From contig NZ_UGHR01000001.1 of the NCBI RefSeq assembly GCF_900451195.1, positions 1,860,001 to 1,924,000 of the forward strand: a stretch of DNA of 64,000 bases. Reading direction: 5' to 3'. Origin of the DNA: Iodobacter fluviatilis. GTDB lineage: Bacteria > Pseudomonadota > Gammaproteobacteria > Burkholderiales > Chitinibacteraceae. Positions 1 to 7,671 of this stretch are shown in pieces; within the stretch, counting starts at the first letter, position 1; each line of letters begins with the position of its first letter. The notes under the pieces were generated by a model that saw only the letters and a list, made by a program, of their open reading frames with translations, did no database searches and was not told the DNA's origin. Both the position numbers and the translations under genes were made by a program.

Positions 1-750
1 GTGGTTGCCATTAATAAAGAGGGGGTGGAAGTTTTAATGGATATGGCGCTGGCCGAAGTGGAAGTTGATGGTGCGCATGTTTTTATCACGACGCTGCATG
101 ATTTAACCCAGCACAAATTAGATGAACAAAAAATGCAGGAAACCATTGAAGAGCTGGAGGCGGTGCAGACCAGTTTAAGTGGCAGCCACGAGCAATTGTC
201 TCAGGCCAATCAGGAATTATCTAGGCTGGCCCATCTGGATGGCCTGACAGGGATTGCTAACCGGCGCTTATTTGATCAGACGCTGGTGCAGGAGTGGGCG
301 CGTGGGGCAAGGGCGGGTGAGTGTCTGGCGCTGGCGATGCTCGATGTGGATTACTTTAAGCGTTATAACGATCATTTTGGTCATCAGGCGGGCGATGAAT
401 GCCTGAAGCGGGTGGCTATGGCTATTGCCTCGGCTTTACATCGTCCTGGGGATTTTGCTGCGCGCTACGGCGGGGAGGAATTTGTGCTGGTGTTGCCGGG
501 TACAGATCAGGAGGGTGCGGTACAGGTGGTCGAGGCGGTTTTAAATCAGGTACGTAATCTGGCTATTGTGCATCAGACATCGGATGTGGCGAAGGTAGTG
601 ACATTAAGTGCAGGCATTGCCGTTGTTTTGCCACTACAGGGGGTTGATCCCTATTGCCTTGTGCAGGCTGCCGATCAGGCCCTTTACCAAGCCAAGCATC
701 AGGGACGAAATCGTTATTTTCTGGCAGGGGCAAATCGGCTCACAGAATAA
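1..750 (+). CDS. Diguanylate cyclase, GGDEF domain, 5'-truncated by window edge
   Basis: Open from base 1, so the true N-terminus lies outside the window. Residues ~15-45 look like the end of a PAS/PAC sensor domain. They are followed by a short coiled coil (~45-75) and a full GGDEF domain. The active-site motif GGEEF is at residues 157-161 of the visible part. An RxxD inhibitory site (RPGD, 148-151) lies the canonical five residues upstream, so the enzyme should make c-di-GMP and be product-inhibited. No EAL domain follows. The input signal cannot be judged from this fragment. A strong terminator follows 67 bases downstream. Confidence 0.92.
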   Translation: MVAINKEGVEVLMDMALAEVEVDGAHVFITTLHDLTQHKLDEQKMQETIEELEAVQTSLSGSHEQLSQANQELSRLAHLDGLTGIANRRLFDQTLVQEWARGARAGECLALAMLDVDYFKRYNDHFGHQAGDECLKRVAMAIASALHRPGDFAARYGGEEFVLVLPGTDQEGAVQVVEAVLNQVRNLAIVHQTSDVAKVVTLSAGIAVVLPLQGVDPYCLVQAADQALYQAKHQGRNRYFLAGANRLTE

Positions 751-816
751 GGGGATAGCGGCGTGTGTGAATTGTGGATAAGTCATCTAAGACATTGATC
801 TGCTAAGGATAGAGGT

Positions 817-848
817 GGGCTGCTTATTTATTAAGCAGCCCGTTTTTT
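817..848 (+). terminator. Intrinsic terminator after the GGDEF gene
   Basis: Perfect 10-bp stem (GGGCTGCTTA at 817-826 with its complement at 832-841), 5-nt loop, then a run of T at 843-849. It separates the diguanylate cyclase from the convergent lysE-type gene. Confidence 0.85.
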
Positions 849-853
849 TGCAA

Positions 854-1477
854 CTAAAAAAAGCCTGCCATTTTGATCAGGGACACAGCAATAGCCAGCA
901 TCATAAAGCCAATCAGAATATCTAGAATCCGCCACGCTAATGGCTTATTAAACAGGTGGCTGAGCTTGCTGGAGCCATAGGCGAGCGAGAAAAACCAGAC
1001 AAATGAAAATCCGACCGCGCCGAGTACAAATAGAGGCCGTTCGGCAGGGGCTTGTTGTGCGCCAATGGAGCCAACCAAAACCACGGTATCAAGCAGGGCG
1101 TGAGGGTTGAGCAAAGAAAAAGCCAGCCCCGCCAGTATCACTTTGCCCGGTGTGGCAAAGGCGCGTTCACGATGATCATCACCTAGAACATCGGGGTGGA
1201 GTGCCTTCTTAAATGCATTGAAGCCGTACCAGAGTACAAAAACAGTGCCAAAAATGGCCATCCAGCGCTGCAAATCGGGCATGGTGTTGAGCGCATGCCC
1301 CATGCCGGCCACACCAATCGACATCAAAACTAAATCACAAAGAGAGCAAATCAGAGCGGTCAGAAATATGTGTTGTCTGGTTAGACCCTGTCTTAATACA
1401 AAAGTGTTTTGTGCGCCAATGGCCATGATTAGGCTGGCTGATAATGCTGCACCATTAAATACAGTTGATATGGTCAT
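854..1477 (-). CDS. LysE/ArgO-family amino-acid exporter
   Basis: 207-aa integral membrane protein with the LysE-family N-terminus (GAQNTFVLRQGL at ~21-32, compare GPQNAFVMNQGI in ArgO) and five to six hydrophobic segments. The family exports basic amino acids (Lys, Arg) out of the cytoplasm by proton-motive force. The closest match by eye is the LysE/ArgO branch rather than RhtB. The ATG at 1477 gives a family-length protein. No LysG/ArgP-type LysR activator is adjacent, so regulation is not visible here. Confidence 0.85.
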   Translation of the reverse strand: MTISTVFNGAALSASLIMAIGAQNTFVLRQGLTRQHIFLTALICSLCDLVLMSIGVAGMGHALNTMPDLQRWMAIFGTVFVLWYGFNAFKKALHPDVLGDDHRERAFATPGKVILAGLAFSLLNPHALLDTVVLVGSIGAQQAPAERPLFVLGAVGFSFVWFFSLAYGSSKLSHLFNKPLAWRILDILIGFMMLAIAVSLIKMAGFF

Positions 1478-1547
1478 CAGTGGGTCTTTTTTGAGAGGGC
1501 TAAAATAGTGAAGTCACCGACAATGTAAGGGATTCGTCTGCAAATGC

Positions 1548-1608
1548 CTAGGGTATGTTGACGTTTCATTCACGGCGCAATTGTGAATGAAACGTCAACA
1601 TACCCTAG
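1548..1608. repeat. 26-bp perfect inverted repeat (MITE/REP-like palindrome)
   Basis: Left arm 1548-1573 and right arm 1583-1608 are exact reverse complements around a 9-nt spacer. No T-run follows on either strand, so it is not a standard terminator. The ends read CTAGGGTATGTTGAC. It lies between lysE and tonB, outside any ORF. It could be a miniature element derived from transposon ends or a REP-type hairpin. I see no second copy in the window. Confidence 0.75.
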
Positions 1609-1703
1609 TTGTAAGTATTGCAAAATCTCTTGGTAGACAGGCTTTTTGTGCGGTGCAGAAATGTAAATATTGCTTGAAAGAAGAATTGTTCTCGTTTAAA
1701 GTG

Positions 1704-1718
1704 TGAGAATGATTATCA
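1704..1718 (+). promoter_or_regulatory. Fur box overlapping the tonB start
   Basis: TGAGAATGATTATCA matches the 7-1-7 Fur consensus TGATAATNATTATCA at all but one position. It lies directly over the tonB start codon (GTG 1703 / ATG 1709). Iron-loaded Fur bound here should block transcription or initiation of the tonB-exbB-exbD genes. Confidence 0.8.
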
Positions 1719-2380
1719 ATAGAACTCTCATTGTTGCGGTGGCTTTGCTCGGCCACTCTGCTCTGCTTTATGGCTTAACGACGATGTCAGTGCAGCCTGC
1801 AAAGCCGAAGCAGGTACTCATGCTGCTTGCGCCTGCACCCATTCCTATGGGAGAGGATGTTGTTAAGCAGCCTGAAAGTAAGCCCCAGGCCAAACCCCGC
1901 CCTGTGATCAAGCCGCAAACAGCAAAACCAGTGCTTGCTAAGACAGTGAGTAAAACGCCCGAAACGATAAAAGCACCCGAGCAGATGGCCGTCGGGCAGA
2001 TGGCTGCCGCTGCGCAAACGGCGGCGCCCGCAGAGGCTGTGCCTGCACCGGCTACGGCGGGCAGTAAAAACAGCAAGCAGGTTTCGGATGAAGTACCTGT
2101 TGAAACCCCCCCATTATTTAATACCAGCTATCTTGCAAATCCTCGTCCTTCCTACCCGGCTCAATCGATGGCACTGGGTGAAAAGGGGCGGGTGATGCTC
2201 AGGGTGAAGGTCAGTGAGTCTGGCCTGCCTATTGAGGTTGAATTAGCGCGCAGCAGCGGTTATCGCCGCCTAGATGATGCCGCTAAAAAAGCGGTTGAGC
2301 GCTGGAAGTTTGTGCCAGGCCGCCGTGGTGATAATCCGGTTGTAATGAGTGCCATGGTTCCTGTGGATTTTGTAATTTAA
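1709..2380 (+). CDS. tonB: TonB energy-transduction protein
   Basis: About 223 aa with three parts: a single N-terminal membrane anchor (~5-25), a Pro/Lys/Ala-rich periplasmic spacer (~35-130), and a C-terminal TonB domain (~145-223) containing NPRPSYP and the W-K-F-x-P pattern (ERWKFVPG). TonB spans the periplasm and passes proton-motive energy from ExbB/ExbD to outer-membrane receptors such as the one at 3568. The start is uncertain: GTG at 1703 would add two residues, and no clear Shine-Dalgarno sequence is visible for either. The Fur box covers the start. exbB begins 12 bases after the stop. Confidence 0.93.
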   Translation: MIINRTLIVAVALLGHSALLYGLTTMSVQPAKPKQVLMLLAPAPIPMGEDVVKQPESKPQAKPRPVIKPQTAKPVLAKTVSKTPETIKAPEQMAVGQMAAAAQTAAPAEAVPAPATAGSKNSKQVSDEVPVETPPLFNTSYLANPRPSYPAQSMALGEKGRVMLRVKVSESGLPIEVELARSSGYRRLDDAAKKAVERWKFVPGRRGDNPVVMSAMVPVDFVI

Positions 2381-2392
2381 AAGAGGTTTGTA

Positions 2393-3070
2393 ATGGATTT
2401 AGCGTTAATTTGGCATTCGGGTGACCCTGTTCTGGTGTCGGTTTTTGTGCTGCTGCTGACCATGTCGGTGGTGAGCTGGTGTCTGATTTTATTGCGCAGC
2501 AGCCTGCTTTTACGCATTAAACGCGGGCAAACCCGTTTTTTAGCCAGCTTTTGGAAAGCATCAGATTGGAATGAGGCCACCGGCTTGGCTGCCCATGCTA
2601 TTGCACCTGAGGCCAAGCTGGCCCGTGCCGGCTGGGAAGGTTTGGCGCATTACCGCAGCAATGCCGGCAAGGGATTGGGTTTGGCTGTGTCTTTAGATGA
2701 TTATCTGGTCCGCACTTTACGCACTCGCTTAAGCCAGGAAAACGCGCGCCTAGAGCTGGGTTTGTCATGGCTGGCAACGGTGGGCTCGGTGTCGCCCTTC
2801 GTAGGTTTGTTTGGCACGGTGTGGGGGATTTATCACGCGCTGGTGGCTATTGCAACCAAGGGTGATGCATCACTGGCAACGGTTGCCGGGCCTATCGGCG
2901 AAGCGCTCGTGGCAACGGCTGCAGGTTTGGCTGTGGCGATTCCCGCGGTGGTAGCTTACAACGCTTTTGTGCGGGCTAACCGGGTGATTGCGCAGGGGCT
3001 TGATGGTTTTGCACATGATTTGCATGCTCAGCTTTTAACCGCTGCCGCTGTAGAAAAAGAAGGTAAATAA
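2393..3070 (+). CDS. exbB: ExbB, MotA/TolQ/ExbB proton channel subunit
   Basis: 225 aa with an N-terminal membrane helix (~14-36), a long cytoplasmic loop, and two C-terminal helices (~125-150 and ~165-190). The family signature GLFGTVWGIYHAL and the segment GEALVATAAGLAVAIPAV are both present. Together with ExbD it forms the inner-membrane proton channel that powers TonB. AAAGAGG lies just before the ATG. It is 12 bases downstream of tonB and 2 bases upstream of exbD, so the three genes form one operon. Confidence 0.95.
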   Translation: MDLALIWHSGDPVLVSVFVLLLTMSVVSWCLILLRSSLLLRIKRGQTRFLASFWKASDWNEATGLAAHAIAPEAKLARAGWEGLAHYRSNAGKGLGLAVSLDDYLVRTLRTRLSQENARLELGLSWLATVGSVSPFVGLFGTVWGIYHALVAIATKGDASLATVAGPIGEALVATAAGLAVAIPAVVAYNAFVRANRVIAQGLDGFAHDLHAQLLTAAAVEKEGK

Positions 3071-3072
3071 GC

Positions 3073-3483
3073 ATGGCTTTTGGTGGCTTTGATCAAAGCG
3101 ATAACGCGCCGATGTCAGAAATCAATACGACGCCGCTTGTCGATGTGATGCTGGTGCTTCTGGTGGTGTTTATTGTAACTGCGCCAGTGATGACGCATTC
3201 CATTCGGGTTGATTTACCTAAGGCTAAGGCAGAAGTCACCCAGACACCGCCTGCGGTGCTGCGGGTTACGCTGACGGCAAGCGGGCAGATTGAGTGGGAA
3301 AAAACACCTGTTCGTGCGGATGAATTACCGCTTCGCTTCGCAACCGCCGTAGCAAAAGATGCTCAGACCGAGCTGCATTTGCTGGCGGACAAAAGCGTGC
3401 GTTACGAGCTGATTGCACAAACCATGTCGGCAGCAAGGCAAGCAGGGTTAACGAAAATTGGCCTGCTGACAGACGGAAACTGA
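3073..3483 (+). CDS. exbD: ExbD, proton channel subunit
   Basis: 136 aa with the ExbD/TolR layout: a short cytoplasmic N-terminus with INTTPLVDVMLVLLVVFIV. The aspartate in PLVDVML is the conserved proton-carrying residue of the single membrane helix. A periplasmic domain follows. It starts two bases after exbB and completes the TonB-ExbB-ExbD complex. A strong terminator follows at 3513-3540. Confidence 0.95.
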   Translation: MAFGGFDQSDNAPMSEINTTPLVDVMLVLLVVFIVTAPVMTHSIRVDLPKAKAEVTQTPPAVLRVTLTASGQIEWEKTPVRADELPLRFATAVAKDAQTELHLLADKSVRYELIAQTMSAARQAGLTKIGLLTDGN

Positions 3484-3512
3484 TTAAGCATAAGACTGAA
3501 CGTTTTACCGGA

Positions 3513-3540
3513 CGAAGGTCAGATGACCTTCGTTTTTTTT
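3513..3540 (+). terminator. Intrinsic terminator between exbD and the receptor gene
   Basis: CGAAGGTC/GACCTTCG 8-bp stem with an AGAT loop followed by eight T. The receptor gene starts only 28 bases later, so its transcription depends either on read-through or on a promoter hidden in this short gap. Confidence 0.85.
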
Positions 3541-3567
3541 GACTCAAAAAAAATAGAAGACCTACCC

Positions 3568-5742
3568 ATGAGAGAGATACACAAGCCTAAATCGGCCATC
3601 CGCCACCTGGCTAAACTGCCTGCGGCTGCAGCATTATTTGGCGCGATGAGCGCAAATGCAGCACCGATTGACGAAGTGAAGCTCGCACCGGTTGAAGTAA
3701 AGGCCGATGTTAAAAACACCAAAGACACCGATAAAACCTACAACGCGCCTGTGACCCACGTAGGCCGCACGCCACAGGCCGCGCGTGATATTCCGCAATC
3801 TACTACCAGCGTGACTCGTTCTTTAATGAATGACCAGGATAGCAATTCTTTGAAAGAAGCATTGCGAAATGCGGTGGGAATTACTTTTAATGCCTCTGAA
3901 GGTGGCAGTAGTGGCGATGGCGTGCGCTTGCGTGGTTTTGGTGCGTCTAACGATTTGTATTTAGATAATTTCCGCGATGCGGCGCAATACAATCGCGATA
4001 CATTTAATACCGATACGGTAGAAGTGTTGCGTGGCCCGGCTTCGATGGTTTATGGACGCGGTTCAACCGGTGGTATTGTTAATCAAGTTAGCAAAACACC
4101 CTTTCGTGGTGATTTAAATCAATTTACTGGGACTATCGGTACGGAGTCGTTTTACCGTGGTGAAGCAGATTTGAATCGGAGCTTGAGTGATAATTCTGCG
4201 TTACGCGTGAATGTGATGGCGCAAAAGGCAGGTAGTACGCGTGAAGGTGCGGAGACTAATCGCTGGGGGGTTGCGCCTTCTTTGGTTTTGGGTTTGGGTG
4301 AGCCTACTGAAGTGACTCTTTCTTTGATGCATTATCAGGAAAACAATATTCCTGACTATGGCGTTCCTTACTACATGCCAACATTGCAACCGATTGAGCG
4401 TGTAGATCAGTTTTATGGTTTGAAGAAAGTGGATTATGAAAAAAATAAAACCGATGTGGCTAGTTTGAATATTCAGCATCGTATTAATCCTAATCTTTTA
4501 CTGAAAAACTCAACGCGCATTGGTATTTACTCCCTTGATTTATGGGCTACACAAGCAGGTTTAAAGCTTGCGACACCGACTTCTCCAGTGACGGATGACA
4601 CTGTGGTCGGGCGAAATCGTAAGCTGCGTATGCGCGATCAAGAAATTTACTCAAATGTGACCGATTTGTTATGGGATTTTGACATCGGCACCCTTCGACA
4701 CAATGTTATGTTGGGCTTTGAGCTGACGCGTGAAAAGGTAGATAACTTTGTTCGAGGCGGAGCATGTACTCTTCCTACGACTACTGTGGGAAATAGCAAC
4801 CCTCATGCTGAAGTGACTAGCTGTCCTGCGCCTGTTATAACAAGCATTTCACGGGTGAATGGAGATACTATCGCGGCGTATGCTCAAGATTTAATTGAGC
4901 TAAATCCACAGTGGAAAGTATTGCTTGGTGGTCGTTTTGATCACTTTAAGGTAGATACTGATTATGAAGATAAAGCACCTGGTGCTATGCCTCAGGCGTC
5001 GCGGTCACGATTAGATAATGTTATGAGCTGGCGTACTGGCTTGATATTTCAGCCTACTGCAACACAATCTTATTACATTTCATATGGTACTTCTTTCAAC
5101 CCTTCTGCAGAGTCTTACTCTCTGGATCCTTTGGGCGTGAATACCCCTCCAGAAAAAAACCGCAATATTGAAGCGGGTGCTCGTTGGGAATTACTTGAAG
5201 GTGGCTTGAATTTACGTGCGGCATTATTTCGCACAGAAAAAACGAATGAACGTCAGACAGATATGGATGGCAATCAAAACTCAGCATATTTGTTATCCGG
5301 CCGACGTCATACCGATGGTATAGAGGTCGAGGCCGCAGGTCGTATTAGTGAGAATTGGCAGGTGTTTGGTGGATTTACACTGATGAAGCCAATCATTGAC
5401 GAGCGAGCACCTACAGGTAAGCCTTCGGTAGAAGGGAATGATGCAGATAATGCACCTCGCTATACCGCTAATATGTGGAGCACTTACCAAATTGATAGTA
5501 ATTGGAAAGTGGGTGGGGGCTTTAATATGATGGCTAAGCGTTATACCAGTTTAGAAAACACAGTTTACTTGCCTAAATATACGCGCTGGGATGCCATGGG
5601 TGAGTACCGCTTCCGTGATTACAGTGTGCAGTTGAATGTTAATAACTTATTTGACACTGCCCACTATGAAGGGCTCTATCGCGGCTTTACCGTGCCAGGT
5701 ACAGGCCGTACAGCACATTTAACAGCCAGCTATCGTTTCTGA
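3568..5742 (+). CDS. TonB-dependent catecholate siderophore receptor, Fiu-like
   Basis: 724 aa outer-membrane receptor. A signal peptide ends near ANAAP (~29-33). A possible TonB-box region follows (APVEVKAD). The plug domain (~55-170) carries VRLRGFGASNDLYLDNFRD and VEVLRGPASMVYGRGSTGGIVNQ. The rest is a 22-strand barrel ending in an aromatic C-terminus (YRF). The plug motifs and the neighbouring piuC gene match the fiu-ybiX (piuA-piuC) pairing known for monocatecholate-iron uptake. The chosen start at 3568 follows AGAAGA. The upstream in-frame ATG at 3523 lies inside the terminator hairpin and would precede the signal peptide. Expected to be iron-regulated, though no separate Fur box is seen. 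Confidence 0.92.
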   Translation: MREIHKPKSAIRHLAKLPAAAALFGAMSANAAPIDEVKLAPVEVKADVKNTKDTDKTYNAPVTHVGRTPQAARDIPQSTTSVTRSLMNDQDSNSLKEALRNAVGITFNASEGGSSGDGVRLRGFGASNDLYLDNFRDAAQYNRDTFNTDTVEVLRGPASMVYGRGSTGGIVNQVSKTPFRGDLNQFTGTIGTESFYRGEADLNRSLSDNSALRVNVMAQKAGSTREGAETNRWGVAPSLVLGLGEPTEVTLSLMHYQENNIPDYGVPYYMPTLQPIERVDQFYGLKKVDYEKNKTDVASLNIQHRINPNLLLKNSTRIGIYSLDLWATQAGLKLATPTSPVTDDTVVGRNRKLRMRDQEIYSNVTDLLWDFDIGTLRHNVMLGFELTREKVDNFVRGGACTLPTTTVGNSNPHAEVTSCPAPVITSISRVNGDTIAAYAQDLIELNPQWKVLLGGRFDHFKVDTDYEDKAPGAMPQASRSRLDNVMSWRTGLIFQPTATQSYYISYGTSFNPSAESYSLDPLGVNTPPEKNRNIEAGARWELLEGGLNLRAALFRTEKTNERQTDMDGNQNSAYLLSGRRHTDGIEVEAAGRISENWQVFGGFTLMKPIIDERAPTGKPSVEGNDADNAPRYTANMWSTYQIDSNWKVGGGFNMMAKRYTSLENTVYLPKYTRWDAMGEYRFRDYSVQLNVNNLFDTAHYEGLYRGFTVPGTGRTAHLTASYRF

Positions 5743-5809
5743 TCTTTTGTTAAAGGCGCCTGTGCTGCTTAATGTTTAAAGCAGTGTGTTAATCGTGCGC
5801 TAAGTCAAG

Positions 5810-5840
5810 CCGCCATGCTATTTTTGCGTGGCGGTTTTTT
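5810..5840 (+). terminator. Intrinsic terminator after the siderophore receptor gene
   Basis: CCGCCATGC pairs with GCGTGGCGG (one T-G wobble) followed by six T. It lies 32 bases before piuC, which suggests attenuation between receptor and dioxygenase. Confidence 0.75.
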
Positions 5841-5871
5841 GCATTTTGAGTTTGATTAAAGGATTTGTTAT

Positions 5872-6552
5872 ATGTTGTTGCATATTCCTCAGGTGCTGGA
5901 TGCGCAGACTGTGGCTTATTGTCGGGAGCGGCTGGAAACGGCTCAGTGGCAGGATGGCAAAATGACTTCGGGCACGCTATCCGTGTCGGTGAAACGCAAT
6001 GAGCAGCTGGCAAAAGACAGCCCGCTGGCAAAAGAGCTGGGGGCGATTATTTTGCAGGCGCTCAATGCCAATGAGATGTTTTTTTCTGCCGCGCTGCCCA
6101 GCTACGTGATGCCGCCGCAATTTAACCGCTACGAAAACAGCATGGATTTAGGCAATCATATTGATAATGCCGTGCAGGGGATTTTTGGCACGCAAGAGCG
6201 TATCCGTGCGGATTTATCGGCCACGTTGTTTTTTGCTGAGCCAGAGGATTACGACGGTGGCGAGCTGGTGATCGAAGATACCTACGGTGTGCATGAGGTA
6301 AAGCTGGCTGCGGGCGACATGATTTTATATCCGTCCACCAGCCTGCATCGGGTGGAGCCGGTTACCCGTGGTGCGCGGCTGGCTTCATTTATGTGGATTC
6401 AAAGCATGGTGCGTGATGTGGGCGAGCGGGCGGTATTGTTTGATCTGGACACCTCCATCCGCCAGTTGCGCCAGCAGGGCGGATCGCACGATATTGCCAC
6501 TTCGCTGACAGGCACCTATCACAATTTATTACGCCGCTGGGCTGATCTGTAG
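5872..6552 (+). CDS. PiuC/YbiX-type Fe(II)/2-oxoglutarate dioxygenase
   Basis: 226 aa, the usual length for PiuC/YbiX. The Fe(II)-binding triad is visible as H96-x-D98 (GNHIDNA) and H159 (TSLHRV). R169 (GARLAS) is the expected 2-oxoglutarate anchor. The ATG at 5872 follows an AAAGG. In other proteobacteria this gene is paired with a Fiu/PiuA receptor, as here, and is iron-regulated. The natural substrate is not settled; processing of catechol siderophore or its conjugates is inference. Confidence 0.92.
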   Translation: MLLHIPQVLDAQTVAYCRERLETAQWQDGKMTSGTLSVSVKRNEQLAKDSPLAKELGAIILQALNANEMFFSAALPSYVMPPQFNRYENSMDLGNHIDNAVQGIFGTQERIRADLSATLFFAEPEDYDGGELVIEDTYGVHEVKLAAGDMILYPSTSLHRVEPVTRGARLASFMWIQSMVRDVGERAVLFDLDTSIRQLRQQGGSHDIATSLTGTYHNLLRRWADL

Positions 6553-6661
6553 CCTTAAGAGTGCTTGTGGTGAAAATTTTTATGCTTTCTCAGCCTCTGC
6601 GGGTTCGATCAGTGTGCCTATACGCGGTATAATCCGTGTTTTTTGTGTGAGCTTACACGTA

Positions 6662-6874
6662 ATGCCTATTTATGCTTATCGCTGTGCTGCTTGCGGTCAT
6701 TCTGACGAGCATATTCAGAAGATGTCGGATGACACGCTTACCGTGTGCCCTGCCTGCCATGCATCCTCTTATGAAAAGCAGCTGACTGCGGCTGGCTTTC
6801 AATTGAAAGGGAACGGCTGGTATGTGACCGATTTTAAAGGTGGACCTTCGTCTAAATCGCCCACGGATGCTTAA
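6662..6874 (+). CDS. FmdB-family zinc-ribbon protein
   Basis: 70 aa. It begins MPIYAYRCAACGH, the signature start of the FmdB/CxxC_CXXC_SSSS family. Two CxxC knuckles (CAAC, CPAC) form a zinc ribbon, and the tail is GGPSSKSPTDA. The in-frame ATG 48 bases upstream would add residues without family similarity, so 6662 is preferred. These small proteins are commonly found next to DUF502 genes and aspS in betaproteobacteria, as here. The molecular role is not established. Confidence 0.88.
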   Translation: MPIYAYRCAACGHSDEHIQKMSDDTLTVCPACHASSYEKQLTAAGFQLKGNGWYVTDFKGGPSSKSPTDA

Positions 6875-6881
6875 TAAATCC

Positions 6882-7532
6882 ATGCTGATGACGCATTTCA
6901 AAAAATACTTACTGACAGGTTTATTAGTGTGGGTGCCTTTGGCTATCACGCTGTGGGTCTTGCAGCTGATTATTGGCACGATGGATCAGATCGGTGCTTT
7001 ATTACCTACTTCAATGCGACCGGATTCATGGCTGCTGCAGGCTTTAGAGGGATCGTTTCCCTTTTTAGTGGGCTCGCATCATATTCCTGGTTTTGGCGTG
7101 ATTCTGACCGTCGTTGTATTACTGCTGACGGGTGTGTTTGCGACCAATGTGCTGGGCCTGCGCTTATTGCAGGTCGGGGAAAAAGTTCTTAACCGCATTC
7201 CCATCGTGCGTTCAATTTATAGCAGCGTGAAGCAGGTTTCAGATACTTTGTTTTCTGATTCCGGCCAAGCGTTTCGTCAGGCGCTGCTTGTGCGTTTTCC
7301 TCACGGGGATGCTTGGACGATTGCTTTTATGACCGGAATGCCGGGAGGGGAAGTGGCCGCCGTACTGGATGGTGATTATGTGAGTGTTTATGTACCCACA
7401 ACACCTAACCCCACCTCAGGCTATTTTATTATGGTTAAAAAGGCCGACGTGATCGAGCTGGATATGAGCGTCGATGAAGCTTTAAAGTATGTTATTTCGA
7501 TGGGTGTGGTTACACCCGGCAAGACGGTTTAA
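6882..7532 (+). CDS. DUF502 inner-membrane protein
   Basis: About 216 aa with the DUF502 hallmark N-terminus KKYLLTGLLVWVPLAITLWVL. It has two membrane helices (~8-30 and ~65-90) and the conserved segment RIPIVRSIYSSVKQVSDTLF, followed by a soluble C-terminal part (GYFIMVKKADVIELDMSVDEALKYVISMG). Function unknown. The start is ambiguous: ATG at 6867, 6882 or 6888 are all in frame. 6882 leaves only a short leader, and 6867 would overlap the end of the FmdB gene. Probably cotranscribed with fmdB and perhaps aspS. Confidence 0.85.
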   Translation: MLMTHFKKYLLTGLLVWVPLAITLWVLQLIIGTMDQIGALLPTSMRPDSWLLQALEGSFPFLVGSHHIPGFGVILTVVVLLLTGVFATNVLGLRLLQVGEKVLNRIPIVRSIYSSVKQVSDTLFSDSGQAFRQALLVRFPHGDAWTIAFMTGMPGGEVAAVLDGDYVSVYVPTTPNPTSGYFIMVKKADVIELDMSVDEALKYVISMGVVTPGKTV

Positions 7533-7671
7533 TCCGTTACAAAGCCAAAGATGGCGTTAAAAATGCTTTGCAGCGATTGCGTTTTTCGCTCAGGGCTTTT
7601 TTTTCTTATCCTTGGCTTTTTCAATCACTTGCCAGCATGATCAACACTGATTAAATCAAAGAGAAAACTAA

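Noticed and set aside
3523..3567. Earlier in-frame start for the siderophore receptor
   Set aside because: It lies inside the exbD terminator hairpin and would put 15 residues before the signal peptide; ATG 3568 is better placed.
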